A stretch of 35,006 bases of DNA from an uncultured bacterium (lineage in GTDB: Bacteria; Cyanobacteriota; Vampirovibrionia; Gastranaerophilales; Gastranaerophilaceae), in the NCBI GenBank assembly GCA_902766395.1, contig CACXDL010000039.1:1-35006 (forward strand), written 5' to 3'. The notes beneath the pieces were generated by a model. That model saw nothing but the letters and a program-made list of their open reading frames with translations. It did not search any database and was not told the origin of the DNA. How positions within the stretch are numbered: position 1 is the stretch's first letter; each line of letters begins with the position of its first letter. Of this stretch, positions 25,147-33,542 are shown piece by piece. The translations under genes and the position numbers were made by a program.

Positions 25147-26235
25147 TTATACTTTCTTATACCTATCCCCATTAACTTGTTTTATTATCCCTTTAAGCTC
25201 CATAGTTGTCAAGTTCATCAGAAGATTTTCCAAATTCATCCCGGACAAAGACAAAAGTTCATCCACACCTTTTTCCTCTATTTCAAGAGCATTAAATATA
25301 ACTTCTTCTTCATTAGTCAGAGTTGGTAATGAAAGTTGTACCTGATTATTTGGTTTCTGTATTTCCCAATTAAGAGCATTTAAAATATCTTCGCTTTCGG
25401 TAACTAATGTTGCACCATTTTTTAACAGCTTATAAATCCCCTGGGTATTCGGATTAGAAATTTCACCGGGGATACACATTAACTCTCTGCCTTGCTCAAG
25501 AGTCAGATTTGCCGTAATCAATGCTCCACTTTTTATACCTGCTTCAGCAACTAATGTTCCGTAACTTAGACCTGAAACAATTCTGTTTCTTTGAGGAAAA
25601 CGAAATTTTATTGGTTCAAAAGTCGGATAATATTCTGTTACAACCGCACCATAGCCATTTTCTATATTTTCATATAAAGACTTATTCTGAGTTGGGTATA
25701 TATAGTCAAAACCACTCGCAATAACACCAATCGTTTTTAAATTATTCTCAATTGCTGAGGTATGAGCGACAGTATCTATTCCTGAAGCCAGTCCTGAAAC
25801 TATACATATATCGGTGTTTCTTAATCCGGATATTATTTTCTTTAAATTATCTCTGGAAGAACTGCTTGCCTTCCTTGACCCAACTACTGCCAAAGTTTTA
25901 TCCAAATTACATTCTGATAATTTACCCTTATAATATAAAACAACCGGAGGATTTTCTATATTTTTAAGCATTACAGGATATTGCTCATCTTCAAGAGTCA
26001 AAAAATTTATCCCTTTTGACTCGATGTTTGCAAAAACTTTGTCTACATCAACCTTATCCCGCAATTTAATAAAATTTTCAGCCTTTTTGACTGACAAACC
26101 ATCAATACATTCCAACTCTTTTAAATTGCAATTAAATGCTTTTTCAATATCCCCAAAATAATCGTACAGTCTTTTTACAAAACGACTGTCAACCTGTTCT
26201 ATAGATGAAAACGCTATCCAGTATTTTTGTTTCAT
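25147..26235 (-). CDS. dprA: DNA-processing protein DprA
   Basis: A RecA loader that protects incoming single-stranded DNA in natural transformation. The Rossmann core has VVGSRKASSSSR, IVSGLASGIDTVAHTSAIE, VIASGFDYIYPTQN, FRFPQRNRIVSGLSYGTLV and SGALITANLTLEQGRE. An N-terminal helix-hairpin-helix/SAM-like part (ECIDGLSVKKAENFIKL) and a C-terminal winged-helix (VIFNALEIEEKGVDELLSLS) are present. Full length is 362 aa. Its ATG overlaps the stop of the upstream TPR gene as TAATG. With PilT and RadA nearby, the strain plausibly takes up DNA; ComEA/ComEC are not in view. Confidence 0.96.
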   Translation of the reverse strand: MKQKYWIAFSSIEQVDSRFVKRLYDYFGDIEKAFNCNLKELECIDGLSVKKAENFIKLRDKVDVDKVFANIESKGINFLTLEDEQYPVMLKNIENPPVVLYYKGKLSECNLDKTLAVVGSRKASSSSRDNLKKIISGLRNTDICIVSGLASGIDTVAHTSAIENNLKTIGVIASGFDYIYPTQNKSLYENIENGYGAVVTEYYPTFEPIKFRFPQRNRIVSGLSYGTLVAEAGIKSGALITANLTLEQGRELMCIPGEISNPNTQGIYKLLKNGATLVTESEDILNALNWEIQKPNNQVQLSLPTLTNEEEVIFNALEIEEKGVDELLSLSGMNLENLLMNLTTMELKGIIKQVNGDRYKKV

Positions 26236-27008
26236 TATACTGTATCTTTCCTGCTGCTTAGCCTTTCAATAATCTTTGAAATATTCTCTTTTTCTTCCTG
26301 AGGAATATCCATATTCATATAATCTTCAAAATATTCTATGGCATCCTCATAATCTTCTCTTGCCATATACAGAATTGCTGCCTTTTTGTAGGCTACAGCC
26401 ATTCTGTTATTCCTTGCAATTGCTTTTAGGAAATTTGACAAAGCTTTGTCGATTTCATCATTTGCCTGATATGCCTCTCCAAGATAATAATATATCCATT
26501 CGTTTTCATCCTTATATTCAAGGATATTTTCAAAATTTTCTATAGCAGAATCATAATTGCCAAGTTCAAAATATACTCTGCCTAAATCATAATAAGCATC
26601 ATAGTTGTTTGGTTGTTTATCCAGTATATATTCTAATTCATCTATTGCCAGATCCAACTTTGCATCTTCCATATAAAATCTTGCCAGATAATGTCTGAAA
26701 ACCAAATCATCAGGTAAACTATCAATAGCATATGAAAGTATATTTATCCCTTCAGCATAACGTCCTTGTTTATAATAAATATCTACAAGATTTATATACG
26801 CCTGAGGGATTTGAGAATTTAACTCGATACTTCGCAGATAATTTTTTTCTGCTCTTTCGTCATTCCCATCATTTGCATAGCACAACCCTAAATTATTGTA
26901 CAGTTCTGCATTCCCCGTATCTTGTTCCAAGGCTGCTGTAAATAAATCAATAGCACCTTTATAATCTTTATTTTTAAAACATTCCAGCGCTTTTTCTACA
27001 GTTTCCAT
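26235..27008 (-). CDS. TPR-repeat protein
   Basis: A 257-aa soluble protein made almost entirely of tetratricopeptide repeats, about seven 34-residue units. Examples are AELYNNLGLCYANDGNDERA, AYYDLGRVYFELGNYDSAI and WIYYYLGEAYQANDEIDKAL, with the conserved small/aromatic positions. There is no signal peptide, so it is cytoplasmic. It should act as a scaffold; partners are unknown. AAGGTGA precedes the ATG by 4-5 bases. It lies 9 bp after the LptA-like gene and overlaps dprA by one base. Confidence 0.9.
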   Translation of the reverse strand: METVEKALECFKNKDYKGAIDLFTAALEQDTGNAELYNNLGLCYANDGNDERAEKNYLRSIELNSQIPQAYINLVDIYYKQGRYAEGINILSYAIDSLPDDLVFRHYLARFYMEDAKLDLAIDELEYILDKQPNNYDAYYDLGRVYFELGNYDSAIENFENILEYKDENEWIYYYLGEAYQANDEIDKALSNFLKAIARNNRMAVAYKKAAILYMAREDYEDAIEYFEDYMNMDIPQEEKENISKIIERLSSRKDTV

Positions 27009-27017
27009 TTTTTCACC

Positions 27018-27998
27018 TTATAAACCCAGACTCATATTGTCATCACCAGAGCCTATATTTTTAATTACTGTCCTTGTATTTCCCTGGGCATCAAAACTTT
27101 TCGGTTTCATTGTCATCTTTATTTTATCTGCATAAATCGTTCTTACCCCTTGAGTAATACTTGACCTTCCAATAAAATAGACTTCATTTGGTTTATTTTT
27201 TCTTGCGGCACTTGTTCCAGGATAAATAGATACTTTTGGCCCTGCTGCGTAATAATCCTGATACCAGATTCTTACATTTCCGCTGGCATTAAATACCGAA
27301 CGATTTTGGTTATATTCCTGATAATTTGATTTTAAAACAAGTTTTGCTCCGTCATCCATAACTGCATTTGATGTGGTATTTCCGTATGCTGTCAGATTTC
27401 CAGATGCAGCTTCATAGACAAATTTATCAGCAAAAGATTCATTATTTTCTTGTTTTACACGAGCATTACCTGTTAACACAAGTCTTTTTAAATCTCCGTT
27501 TTTGTCAGTGGTTATTTCAGCATCATTTGAGAATGTTTCAATTTCCTTATACAACATTGTAACTGTACCATGAGCAGTCATAACACCAGTTTTTGTGTTG
27601 TATTCCTGAGAGTTAGCATTTATAACAACAATAGGAGTTTTTCCTTCAAATACAATTGATTGGGTATCACCCTCTGCTCTTACGGTTTTATTAATAAGCG
27701 ACACCTTTAAAATATTCGCTTTTACTTCTCTTTTTTTATTCTTTTTTATTTCGAATGCATAAGGTTTGTTATAAAAGGTTGCAGTATCAAGTTTTTCACC
27801 ATTTACAACATTTACATCTGCACTATCTCCGACGACTTTCATTTCATCAATAGTTACTTTAACATCACCCTCAAATTTAATTTTTTGATCGGACTCAACA
27901 TAATTTTGATTCTTTGATTCAATGACCAAATCAGATGCTTTTACAACTACACCCGTCACCAACAATAATGTAAAAATTAATGTAAAAAACTTTTTCAT
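27018..27998 (-). CDS. lptA: OstA/LptA-like periplasmic LPS-transport protein
   Basis: An exported beta-jellyroll protein of the OstA/LptA family that would bridge LPS across the periplasm. The signal peptide runs from MKKFFTLIFTLLLVTG to about KA. Repeated strands follow the family pattern xIxFEGDVKVT, MTAHGTVTMLYK, LTGNARVKQ and FNASGNVRIWY. At 326 aa it is nearly twice E. coli LptA, so it may hold two OstA-like units in one chain. Start choice: the ATG at 27998 follows the lptC stop by one base with GAGGA upstream; longer in-frame starts (28016, or TTG at 28040) overlap lptC. The pairing with lptC is strong support. Confidence 0.88.
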   Translation of the reverse strand: MKKFFTLIFTLLLVTGVVVKASDLVIESKNQNYVESDQKIKFEGDVKVTIDEMKVVGDSADVNVVNGEKLDTATFYNKPYAFEIKKNKKREVKANILKVSLINKTVRAEGDTQSIVFEGKTPIVVINANSQEYNTKTGVMTAHGTVTMLYKEIETFSNDAEITTDKNGDLKRLVLTGNARVKQENNESFADKFVYEAASGNLTAYGNTTSNAVMDDGAKLVLKSNYQEYNQNRSVFNASGNVRIWYQDYYAAGPKVSIYPGTSAARKNKPNEVYFIGRSSITQGVRTIYADKIKMTMKPKSFDAQGNTRTVIKNIGSGDDNMSLGL

Positions 27999-27999
27999 A

Positions 28000-28581
28000 T
28001 TACTTTTTTTCCTCATAAACTTTTGAAACTGTGTTTCCAATTATTTTAAACTTTTCATATCCCGGACTAATTATAATTTTATCAGCAGTGGACATCAACT
28101 GAGCATCTTTTTTTATTACCACATGTCCTTCAGCAACAATAGGAGATGAAGAATTAATCCATACAAGTTTATCTGCATTCAACGTTATACCGCCATCAAG
28201 CACAACATGTGTATCTTTATACAAAGTAATAACATGCGTTTTAGAGTCATAAGTCCCTTTAGATGACTCCAAACTCATTGACACTTTGTTATCTTTATAA
28301 AAATTCGCCAAGACATTGTTCAATTGGGCAATACCGTTATTTGAATCCCATTTACCGGTTTCACCATATATTTCCCAATATTTTTTTTCATCTTTTGTTT
28401 CCGTAAGAATAACTCCCTGAACAATTGCCTGCTGCTCATCCTGTTTTCCGGCAATTTGTTGCCTTGTAAAATCATGAGTAATTACTTTTGCAGAAATAAA
28501 TGCCCACAACAAAATCCCAAACAACGTTAGAGCTATAGAAACATAAAGACGTTTTTTCTTTGATAACTTTTTAAAATCCAT
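28000..28581 (-). CDS. lptC: LPS export protein LptC
   Basis: A bitopic inner-membrane protein that passes LPS from the LptBFG transporter to LptA. One N-terminal helix (about residues 12-30, LYVSIALTLFGILLWAF) is followed by a periplasmic beta-jellyroll (GVILTETKDEKKYWEIYGET, THVITLYKDTHVVLDGGITL). Length is 193 aa, normal for the family. The ATG at 28581 is preferred over the GTG at 28587. No ribosome site is present; an extended -10 TGCTAGAAT ends 6 nt before ATG, just past the DUF378 terminator. It heads the row lptC-lptA-TPR-dprA-topA-radA-pncC. Confidence 0.9.
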   Translation of the reverse strand: MDFKKLSKKKRLYVSIALTLFGILLWAFISAKVITHDFTRQQIAGKQDEQQAIVQGVILTETKDEKKYWEIYGETGKWDSNNGIAQLNNVLANFYKDNKVSMSLESSKGTYDSKTHVITLYKDTHVVLDGGITLNADKLVWINSSSPIVAEGHVVIKKDAQLMSTADKIIISPGYEKFKIIGNTVSKVYEEKK

Positions 28582-28587
28582 AGCCAC

Positions 28588-28596
28588 ATTCTAGCA
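28588..28596 (-). promoter_or_regulatory. Putative leaderless promoter of lptC
   Basis: The extended -10 element TGCTAGAAT ends 6 nt before the lptC ATG. The region upstream is the T-run of the DUF378 terminator, so a -35 box is weak or absent; an extended -10 can compensate. It would drive the long lptC-to-pncC row. Confidence 0.5.
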
Positions 28597-28600
28597 CAAA

Positions 28601-28635
28601 AGAATAAAAAAGAACCGATTATTATAAATCGGTTC
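28601..28635 (-). terminator. Terminator of the DUF378 gene
   Basis: GAACCGATT and AATCGGTTC form a perfect 9-bp stem (28612-28620 with 28627-28635). On the minus strand it is followed by six T residues and TATTC. It ends the DUF378 transcript about 25 nt after its stop. Confidence 0.85.
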
Positions 28636-28659
28636 GTAAATTTTAATAATATTATTATC

Positions 28660-28860
28660 CTATACATTATAATAGATATCTCTATTTATAAACAATAATA
28701 TTAACGCGCTTATACCTACCAAATCATATATTATTCTGGTCATTAAGGTCATTTCTCCAAAAATAGAAGCAACTAAATCAAAATTAAAAAAGCCTATTAG
28801 CCCCCAATTAATCGCGCCTATAATAACTAATATATAGGTTATAACTCTTAAAATATGCAT
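28660..28860 (-). CDS. DUF378 small membrane protein, 66 aa
   Basis: A short integral membrane protein of the DUF378 family, function unknown. The sequence starts MHILRVITYILVIIGAINWG, and the NWGLIGFFNFDLV segment is the family hallmark. A second helix (YDLVGISALILLF) follows. The ATG at 28860 is preceded by a near-perfect AAGGAGGTG, suggesting strong translation. An in-frame start at 28881 would overlap that site. It stands alone with its own terminator. Confidence 0.88.
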   Translation of the reverse strand: MHILRVITYILVIIGAINWGLIGFFNFDLVASIFGEMTLMTRIIYDLVGISALILLFINRDIYYNV

Positions 28861-28931
28861 ATCGCACCTCCTTTTAAACAATTATTTAAGGAGTTATAAG
28901 ATATTTCATCGGATATTTGGATAATATAATA

Positions 28932-30338
28932 TTAAAATCTGAAATATATAAACGGGTTATAAGTCCCTGAAGCTATAGATGCACTTGAAAGAATAAGTAA
29001 AATTAATAGCCATACATTAACAGCTATATGTCCCCATATTGTTTTTTGATTTGTGATGTTTTTGAAAAATGGAATTGAACATACTATTGCTATTATCAAA
29101 GTAATAAATTCAACGGAACTTATAAAGTAATGCATAGAAAATACCATTTCTTCCGAATCACTCACAAGACCAAATAAATTCAAAATATAAGAAAATGCAT
29201 ATTCTAAATTATCACTTCTAAATATTATCCAACCAAACATTACAACAAGCAAACAATACAAGTTAAAAAGGAAACTATATCTGCTATGTTCATGCTTATT
29301 CTCTAATTCTTTAAATTTCAAAAGTTTTTCTAATATTATAAAAAATCCGTGCCATAACCCCCAAACAACAAATGTCCAGCTTGCACCATGCCAGATACCT
29401 GTCAACAAAAATACAAATCCGAGATTTCGAACAGTTTTAATTATACCTTCTTTATTGCCACCCATTGGAATATAAACATACTGCTTAAACCACGTCGAAA
29501 GAGAGATATGCCATCTTCTCCAAAATTCGGATACAGATTTTGAAATATATGGATAGTTAAAGTTTTCCATAAATCTGAAACCTAAAATTAATCCTAAGCC
29601 AATTGCCATATCCGAATATCCAGAGAAATCAAAATATATCTGCATTGAATACCCCAAGGCTCCAAGCCAACCTACTATAGGGATAAATGAATCCGGATTT
29701 TGTGCAAATATTTTATCAACTAAAGAAGCCATAGTATTTGCAATCAGAACTTTTTTAGCAAGACCAAAAATAAATCTTTTTACACCATAACGAACTTTTT
29801 CAATATCGATTTCTCTTGAATCAATTTGTTCTGAGATATCATGATATTTTATTATCGGACCGGCAACCAATTGTGGAAATAAACAAATATATAATGCTAC
29901 CTTTAACAAATTATACTGAGCCCTACATTCTTTTCTATAAACATCTATAACATAAGATAAAGCCTGAAATGTATAAAACGAAATACCGATAGGCATAACA
30001 ACATTTATAAAGTTAAAATTTGCATGACATATACTGTTTATATTTTCAACAACGAAATTAAAATACTTAAAATAGCCCAATATGCATAAGTTTAACAAAA
30101 CTGTAATCCACAAAAAACATTTGGAAAATTTCTGAAATTTTGCAATAAATATTGCTCCAATATAGTTTATTAATATTGTAAGCATCATTATTAAAGCATA
30201 TTTTGGTTCTCCCCAAGCATAAAAAATAAAACTTGCAATAAGCAATATAATATTGTGAAACTTTTTATCCAATAACAAAATAAGCAACAAAACTACCGGC
30301 AAAAAAACATATAAAAAAGTCATTGAACTAAATAACAT
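28932..30338 (-). CDS. MBOAT-family O-acyltransferase (AlgI-like)
   Basis: A 468-aa polytopic membrane-bound O-acyltransferase. It acetylates or acylates extracellular polysaccharide in the AlgI/DltB branch. The key segments are FPQLVAGPIIKYHDI, YFDFSGYSDMAIGLGLILGF, NFNYPYISKSVSEFWRRWHI, and the active-site His in LLTGIWHGASWTFVVWG. Start ATG at 30338 has AAGGA upstream. The usual partner (an AlgJ/AlgX-like SGNH protein) is not adjacent. The target is likely an envelope polymer; this is inference. Confidence 0.92.
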   Translation of the reverse strand: MLFSSMTFLYVFLPVVLLLILLLDKKFHNIILLIASFIFYAWGEPKYALIMMLTILINYIGAIFIAKFQKFSKCFLWITVLLNLCILGYFKYFNFVVENINSICHANFNFINVVMPIGISFYTFQALSYVIDVYRKECRAQYNLLKVALYICLFPQLVAGPIIKYHDISEQIDSREIDIEKVRYGVKRFIFGLAKKVLIANTMASLVDKIFAQNPDSFIPIVGWLGALGYSMQIYFDFSGYSDMAIGLGLILGFRFMENFNYPYISKSVSEFWRRWHISLSTWFKQYVYIPMGGNKEGIIKTVRNLGFVFLLTGIWHGASWTFVVWGLWHGFFIILEKLLKFKELENKHEHSRYSFLFNLYCLLVVMFGWIIFRSDNLEYAFSYILNLFGLVSDSEEMVFSMHYFISSVEFITLIIAIVCSIPFFKNITNQKTIWGHIAVNVWLLILLILSSASIASGTYNPFIYFRF

Positions 30339-30380
30339 AAGCTTCCTTCTGATAATATGCCACCAATATTATATAACATA

Positions 30381-30402
30381 AAAGACCACTTACGTGGCCT
30401 TT
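30381..30402 (-). terminator. Terminator after the initiator tRNA
   Basis: On the minus strand AAAGGCCAC pairs with GTGGTCTTT (one G-U pair) around GTAA and is followed by TTTATG. It lies 9 nt past the tRNA 3' end. Confidence 0.7.
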
Positions 30403-30410
30403 TTAATAAA

Positions 30411-30487
<77 letters not shown>

Positions 30488-30585
30488 ATATATTCGCTTA
30501 CCTGGAAGAATAAGCCTTCCAACAAAATTATTATGTAATGCTAAAAATTAAAAATCAAGTATTAAGAATAATTTATTAAAGTCAA

Positions 30586-31587
30586 TTATTTTGTAGTAAT
30601 AATACCAACAATTTGAGAAGGATTTATTTTAAGACAGTCAAGTTTTTCGCAAGAAGTTTGTCTGCGGGTCCACAAACATGGTTTCAAACCACAATTATCA
30701 TTTGCCTTAATCGGAATAACATTATCATTTCTTGGAATCAAAACAGAATCATCAGTAGGCCCAAAAATTGCATATGTTTTTATTCCCAAGGCCACTGCAA
30801 TATGCAAAGGAGCAGAATCCGAGCATAAAAATTTTTCGGCAGAAGAGATTAACTCAGCCAATTCTTTAAGACTTCCGGTTGTTCCATATAAATTTTCAAA
30901 ATTTTGTGTTCTTACAGTTTGCAAAATTTCATCTATACATTCCTTGTCATCAGGTCCTCCTGTGAGTATAACCTTTTTGCCCTCAGCGACCAGTAAATCT
31001 ATAACTTTTGCCCAAGTTTTTGCAGGTATAGTTTTTATACACCCCTTTGCGATACTCATCTTACTGACCCCGGGATGAATTAAAACAGAGTTAGCAATAA
31101 CATCACGCCTGTTAATTTTAATCTCTGGCAACGAAGTATTATAAGCAGTAACATCCCTAACTAAATCATGGTACATTGCACAAGCATACTGTTTTTTATT
31201 CAAGGTTTTAGCATAAGTTAGTAATTTTCGGCTTAATATTCCTGTATCATAACCACAGCGAACCCTTATTCCCATGATAAACAACAAAATACTTATAAGT
31301 TTATTTCCACCTGAAGACACCACCATATCATAGTTTCTTGAATACACTTTAAATACAAGTTTTATTAACTCAAGGTATTTATGCTTGCCTTTTACCTCAA
31401 CAGGAATAATCTCGGAAATAATATCTGTAAGAGTCTTTATACCCGCGCTGCGAGGTTCGAGAACAAGGTCTATTTTTGCATCAGGATACTCTTTTTTTAA
31501 AGATATCAAAGTAGGAAGGAAAAATATTTCGTCACCAATTCCTCCGAAATTTATACATAATATCTTATTTATCCCATCTAATCCCAT
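30586..31587 (-). CDS. GT9 heptosyltransferase-like protein
   Basis: A family-9 glycosyltransferase (333 aa), the group that adds ADP-heptose to the LPS inner core. The N-terminal acceptor domain begins KILCINFGGIGDEIFFLPTL. The C-terminal donor domain has VLIHPGVSKMS, KVILTGGPDDKECIDEI, GTTGSLKELAELISSAEKFL, SDSAPLHIAVALGIKTYAIF and FGPTD, all typical. It fits with KdsA and Lpt in making LPS core; which sugar it adds is not determinable. No ribosome site is seen. A perfect TATAAT ends 6 nt before the ATG. It is divergent from the sigma-factor gene. Confidence 0.9.
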   Translation of the reverse strand: MGLDGINKILCINFGGIGDEIFFLPTLISLKKEYPDAKIDLVLEPRSAGIKTLTDIISEIIPVEVKGKHKYLELIKLVFKVYSRNYDMVVSSGGNKLISILLFIMGIRVRCGYDTGILSRKLLTYAKTLNKKQYACAMYHDLVRDVTAYNTSLPEIKINRRDVIANSVLIHPGVSKMSIAKGCIKTIPAKTWAKVIDLLVAEGKKVILTGGPDDKECIDEILQTVRTQNFENLYGTTGSLKELAELISSAEKFLCSDSAPLHIAVALGIKTYAIFGPTDDSVLIPRNDNVIPIKANDNCGLKPCLWTRRQTSCEKLDCLKINPSQIVGIITTK

Positions 31588-31593
31588 GCTTAC

Positions 31594-31623
31594 ATTATAC
31601 AGGAAATCATGATAATTTTACAA
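31594..31623 (-). promoter_or_regulatory. Putative leaderless promoter of the GT9 gene
   Basis: TTGTAA (31618-31623), an 18-nt spacer and a perfect TATAAT (31594-31599) end 6 nt before the ATG at 31587. There is no Shine-Dalgarno site between. Confidence 0.6.
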
Positions 31624-31732
31624 TTCAACTACATGTATTAGAAAGACTTTATTTTTATATAAATCTTTTCATCTTTTTAAATGATGTTAAAAATTTGCAT
31701 TCTTATAGAATAAAAATGTAAGAAGGAAATAA

Positions 31733-32569
31733 TTGGGTAGGTTAATGGAACAGGAATTTAATTTTTCTTCATATAGCAGCATTAAGCGTCTTGGGGAAGA
31801 TGAGTTAGCTGCGCTATGGGAAAAATATCTTACAAACAAATCCGACAAACAAACAAGAGATCAAATAATCGTACAGTATATCTACCTTGTCAGATATGTT
31901 GTCGGACGCGTAAAGGTTTCTTTACCTTCATCAATTTCAGTTGAAGACATTGCAGGATACGGGGTAGAAGGATTAATTAACGCTGTAGAGAGATTCTCTC
32001 CTCAAAAAAATTCAAGATTCGAAACATATGCACTTATAAGAATTAGAGGAGCAATACTTGATAAAATAAGATCTCAGGATTTTCTGCCAAGAAGTATTCG
32101 CAAAAAAATTAAAGATATTAAACAGGCGACCGAGACACTTAAACAAGAACTAGGCAGAGCCCCAACAACAAATGAAATTGCCCAATATCTTGATATGGAA
32201 CCCGCAAAAGTTTCACAAATAATGTCTGAAGATGTAACAATTACTTCTATTTACGAAAAACGAGGCAACTCGGAAGACAGTATGGAAATAATTGACACTA
32301 TAGAAGATTCGAATAAACTAAACCCACATGAAATAGCCGAAGAACACAATGTAAAAACAGACTTGCAGAGGGCACTTATGAGATTACCGGAAAGAGAAAG
32401 AGTATTGATGGTTTTGTACTATCAAGAGAACATGACAATGAAAGAAATAGGACAAACACTGAACATGTCTGAATCACGCGTATGCCAACTTCATGCTCAG
32501 GGACTTATGAAACTCAAAAATATTCTGAATGAAAACAGAGCATCCAGACTCCAAAAATCTATCGTTTAA
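31733..32569 (+). CDS. FliA/WhiG-type sigma factor
   Basis: An alternative sigma-70 family factor of group 3 (about 278 aa). Regions 2-4 are all recognisable: region 2 (EDIAGYGVEGLINAVERFSP, FETYALIRIRGAILDKIRSQ), the region 3 helix (LGRAPTTNEIAQYLDMEPAK) and region 4 (LPERERVLMVLYYQENMTMK, then IGQTLNMSESRVCQLHAQGL). The FLPRSIRKK stretch is typical of FliA/WhiG. Start: the TTG at 31733 has AAGGA at 5 nt; the ATG at 31745 has only a close TAGG and would trim four residues. In cyanobacteria the related SigF controls pili, which makes pilus or envelope genes plausible targets. No anti-sigma gene is adjacent. Confidence 0.93.
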   Translation: MGRLMEQEFNFSSYSSIKRLGEDELAALWEKYLTNKSDKQTRDQIIVQYIYLVRYVVGRVKVSLPSSISVEDIAGYGVEGLINAVERFSPQKNSRFETYALIRIRGAILDKIRSQDFLPRSIRKKIKDIKQATETLKQELGRAPTTNEIAQYLDMEPAKVSQIMSEDVTITSIYEKRGNSEDSMEIIDTIEDSNKLNPHEIAEEHNVKTDLQRALMRLPERERVLMVLYYQENMTMKEIGQTLNMSESRVCQLHAQGLMKLKNILNENRASRLQKSIV

Positions 32570-32586
32570 TGACATCCACATGAAAC

Positions 32587-32615
32587 TTGATAAAGAACAA
32601 AGTTTATATTAACAT
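32587..32615 (+). promoter_or_regulatory. Possible leaderless promoter of ftsY
   Basis: TTGATA (32587-32592), a 17-nt spacer and TAACAT (32610-32615, 4 of 6 to consensus) end 6 nt before the ftsY ATG, which has no ribosome site. This is the weakest of the group. An alternative -10 TATATT lies 5 nt upstream. Confidence 0.3.
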
Positions 32616-32621
32616 CCAAAT

Positions 32622-33542
32622 ATGTTTGGATTTTTTAAAGATAAATTCGAAGATTTAAAACATACGGTTTCTAATACCGCAAAAACACTTGTGGGAAACG
32701 TATTGACCAATATTGACACTTCTGAGGAACAATACTCTGAATTTACACTGGATGATATAGAAGAAACTCTCATTAGTGCCGATTTAGGAGTTAATTATGC
32801 AAGTGAGCTTGTTGACGATTTAAGATCTAAAAAGAATTCTAAACCGGCTGAATTAAAAAGCTATCTTAAAGAAAATTTTATTAAAACACTGAATGAAGCC
32901 GGAACAACAGAACTAAATTATGTAGAAAATGCTTTAAATATATATTTTATAACAGGTGTAAACGGAGCAGGAAAAACAACCCTCATTGCAAAGTTAGCAT
33001 ACAAATTTAAACAGTCTGGGAAGAAAGTCCTTGTCGCAGCAGGGGACACATTCAGAGCAGCAGCAGAAGAGCAGCTAAATATTTGGTCAACAAGAGCCGG
33101 AGCAGATATTGTAAGACGAGATAAAGCGGATCCGGCATCTGTAGTTTATGAAGCAATTCAAAAAGCAAAAAATGAGAGCTATGATGTAATTTTAGTTGAT
33201 ACAGCAGGACGCCTGCAAAATAAATTTAATTTAATGGAAGAATTAAAAAAAATAAAGACAGTAATTGATAAACAGGCTCCGGAATCATTAAGAGAAAGCA
33301 TCCTTGTTATAGATGCAAACACCGGACAAAATGGTTTGCAACAAGCAAAAGTTTTTGGTGAATGTGTAAATTTAACTTGTGCAGCTTTAACCAAGCTTGA
33401 TGGCAGCGCAAAAGGAGCAATAATATTAGCAATCGCAAAGGAAATGAAGTTACCTGTAAAACTTGTCGGAGTCGGAGAAAAAATGGAAGACCTGAAACCG
33501 TTTGTCCCTGAAGATTTTATCAAGGCTATATTTGAGGAATAA
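32622..33542 (+). CDS. ftsY: Signal-recognition-particle receptor FtsY
   Basis: The SRP receptor GTPase that docks nascent membrane-protein ribosomes. An N domain (1-95, with LISADLGVNYASELV) is followed by the G domain: G1 GVNGAGKTT (112-120), AAGDTFRAAAEEQL, DTAGRLQNKFNLMEELKKI (193-211) and TKLDGSAKG (257-265). It ends GVGEKMEDLKPFVPEDF. It lacks the long acidic A domain. The NKFNLMEEL and TFRAAAEEQ strings identify FtsY, not the flagellar FlhF, despite the neighbouring FliA-like sigma. The following M14 gene begins one base after its stop codon. Confidence 0.96.
   Translation: MFGFFKDKFEDLKHTVSNTAKTLVGNVLTNIDTSEEQYSEFTLDDIEETLISADLGVNYASELVDDLRSKKNSKPAELKSYLKENFIKTLNEAGTTELNYVENALNIYFITGVNGAGKTTLIAKLAYKFKQSGKKVLVAAGDTFRAAAEEQLNIWSTRAGADIVRRDKADPASVVYEAIQKAKNESYDVILVDTAGRLQNKFNLMEELKKIKTVIDKQAPESLRESILVIDANTGQNGLQQAKVFGECVNLTCAALTKLDGSAKGAIILAIAKEMKLPVKLVGVGEKMEDLKPFVPEDFIKAIFEE

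Noticed and set aside
33179-33523. A 114-residue open frame antisense to ftsY
   Set aside because: It lies within conserved GTPase motifs on the other strand; no start signals.
32622-33542. FlhF (flagellar GTPase) next to a FliA-like sigma factor
   Set aside because: The G-domain strings (DTFRAAAEEQL, DTAGRLQNKFNLMEEL) are FtsY-type, and no other flagellar gene is near.
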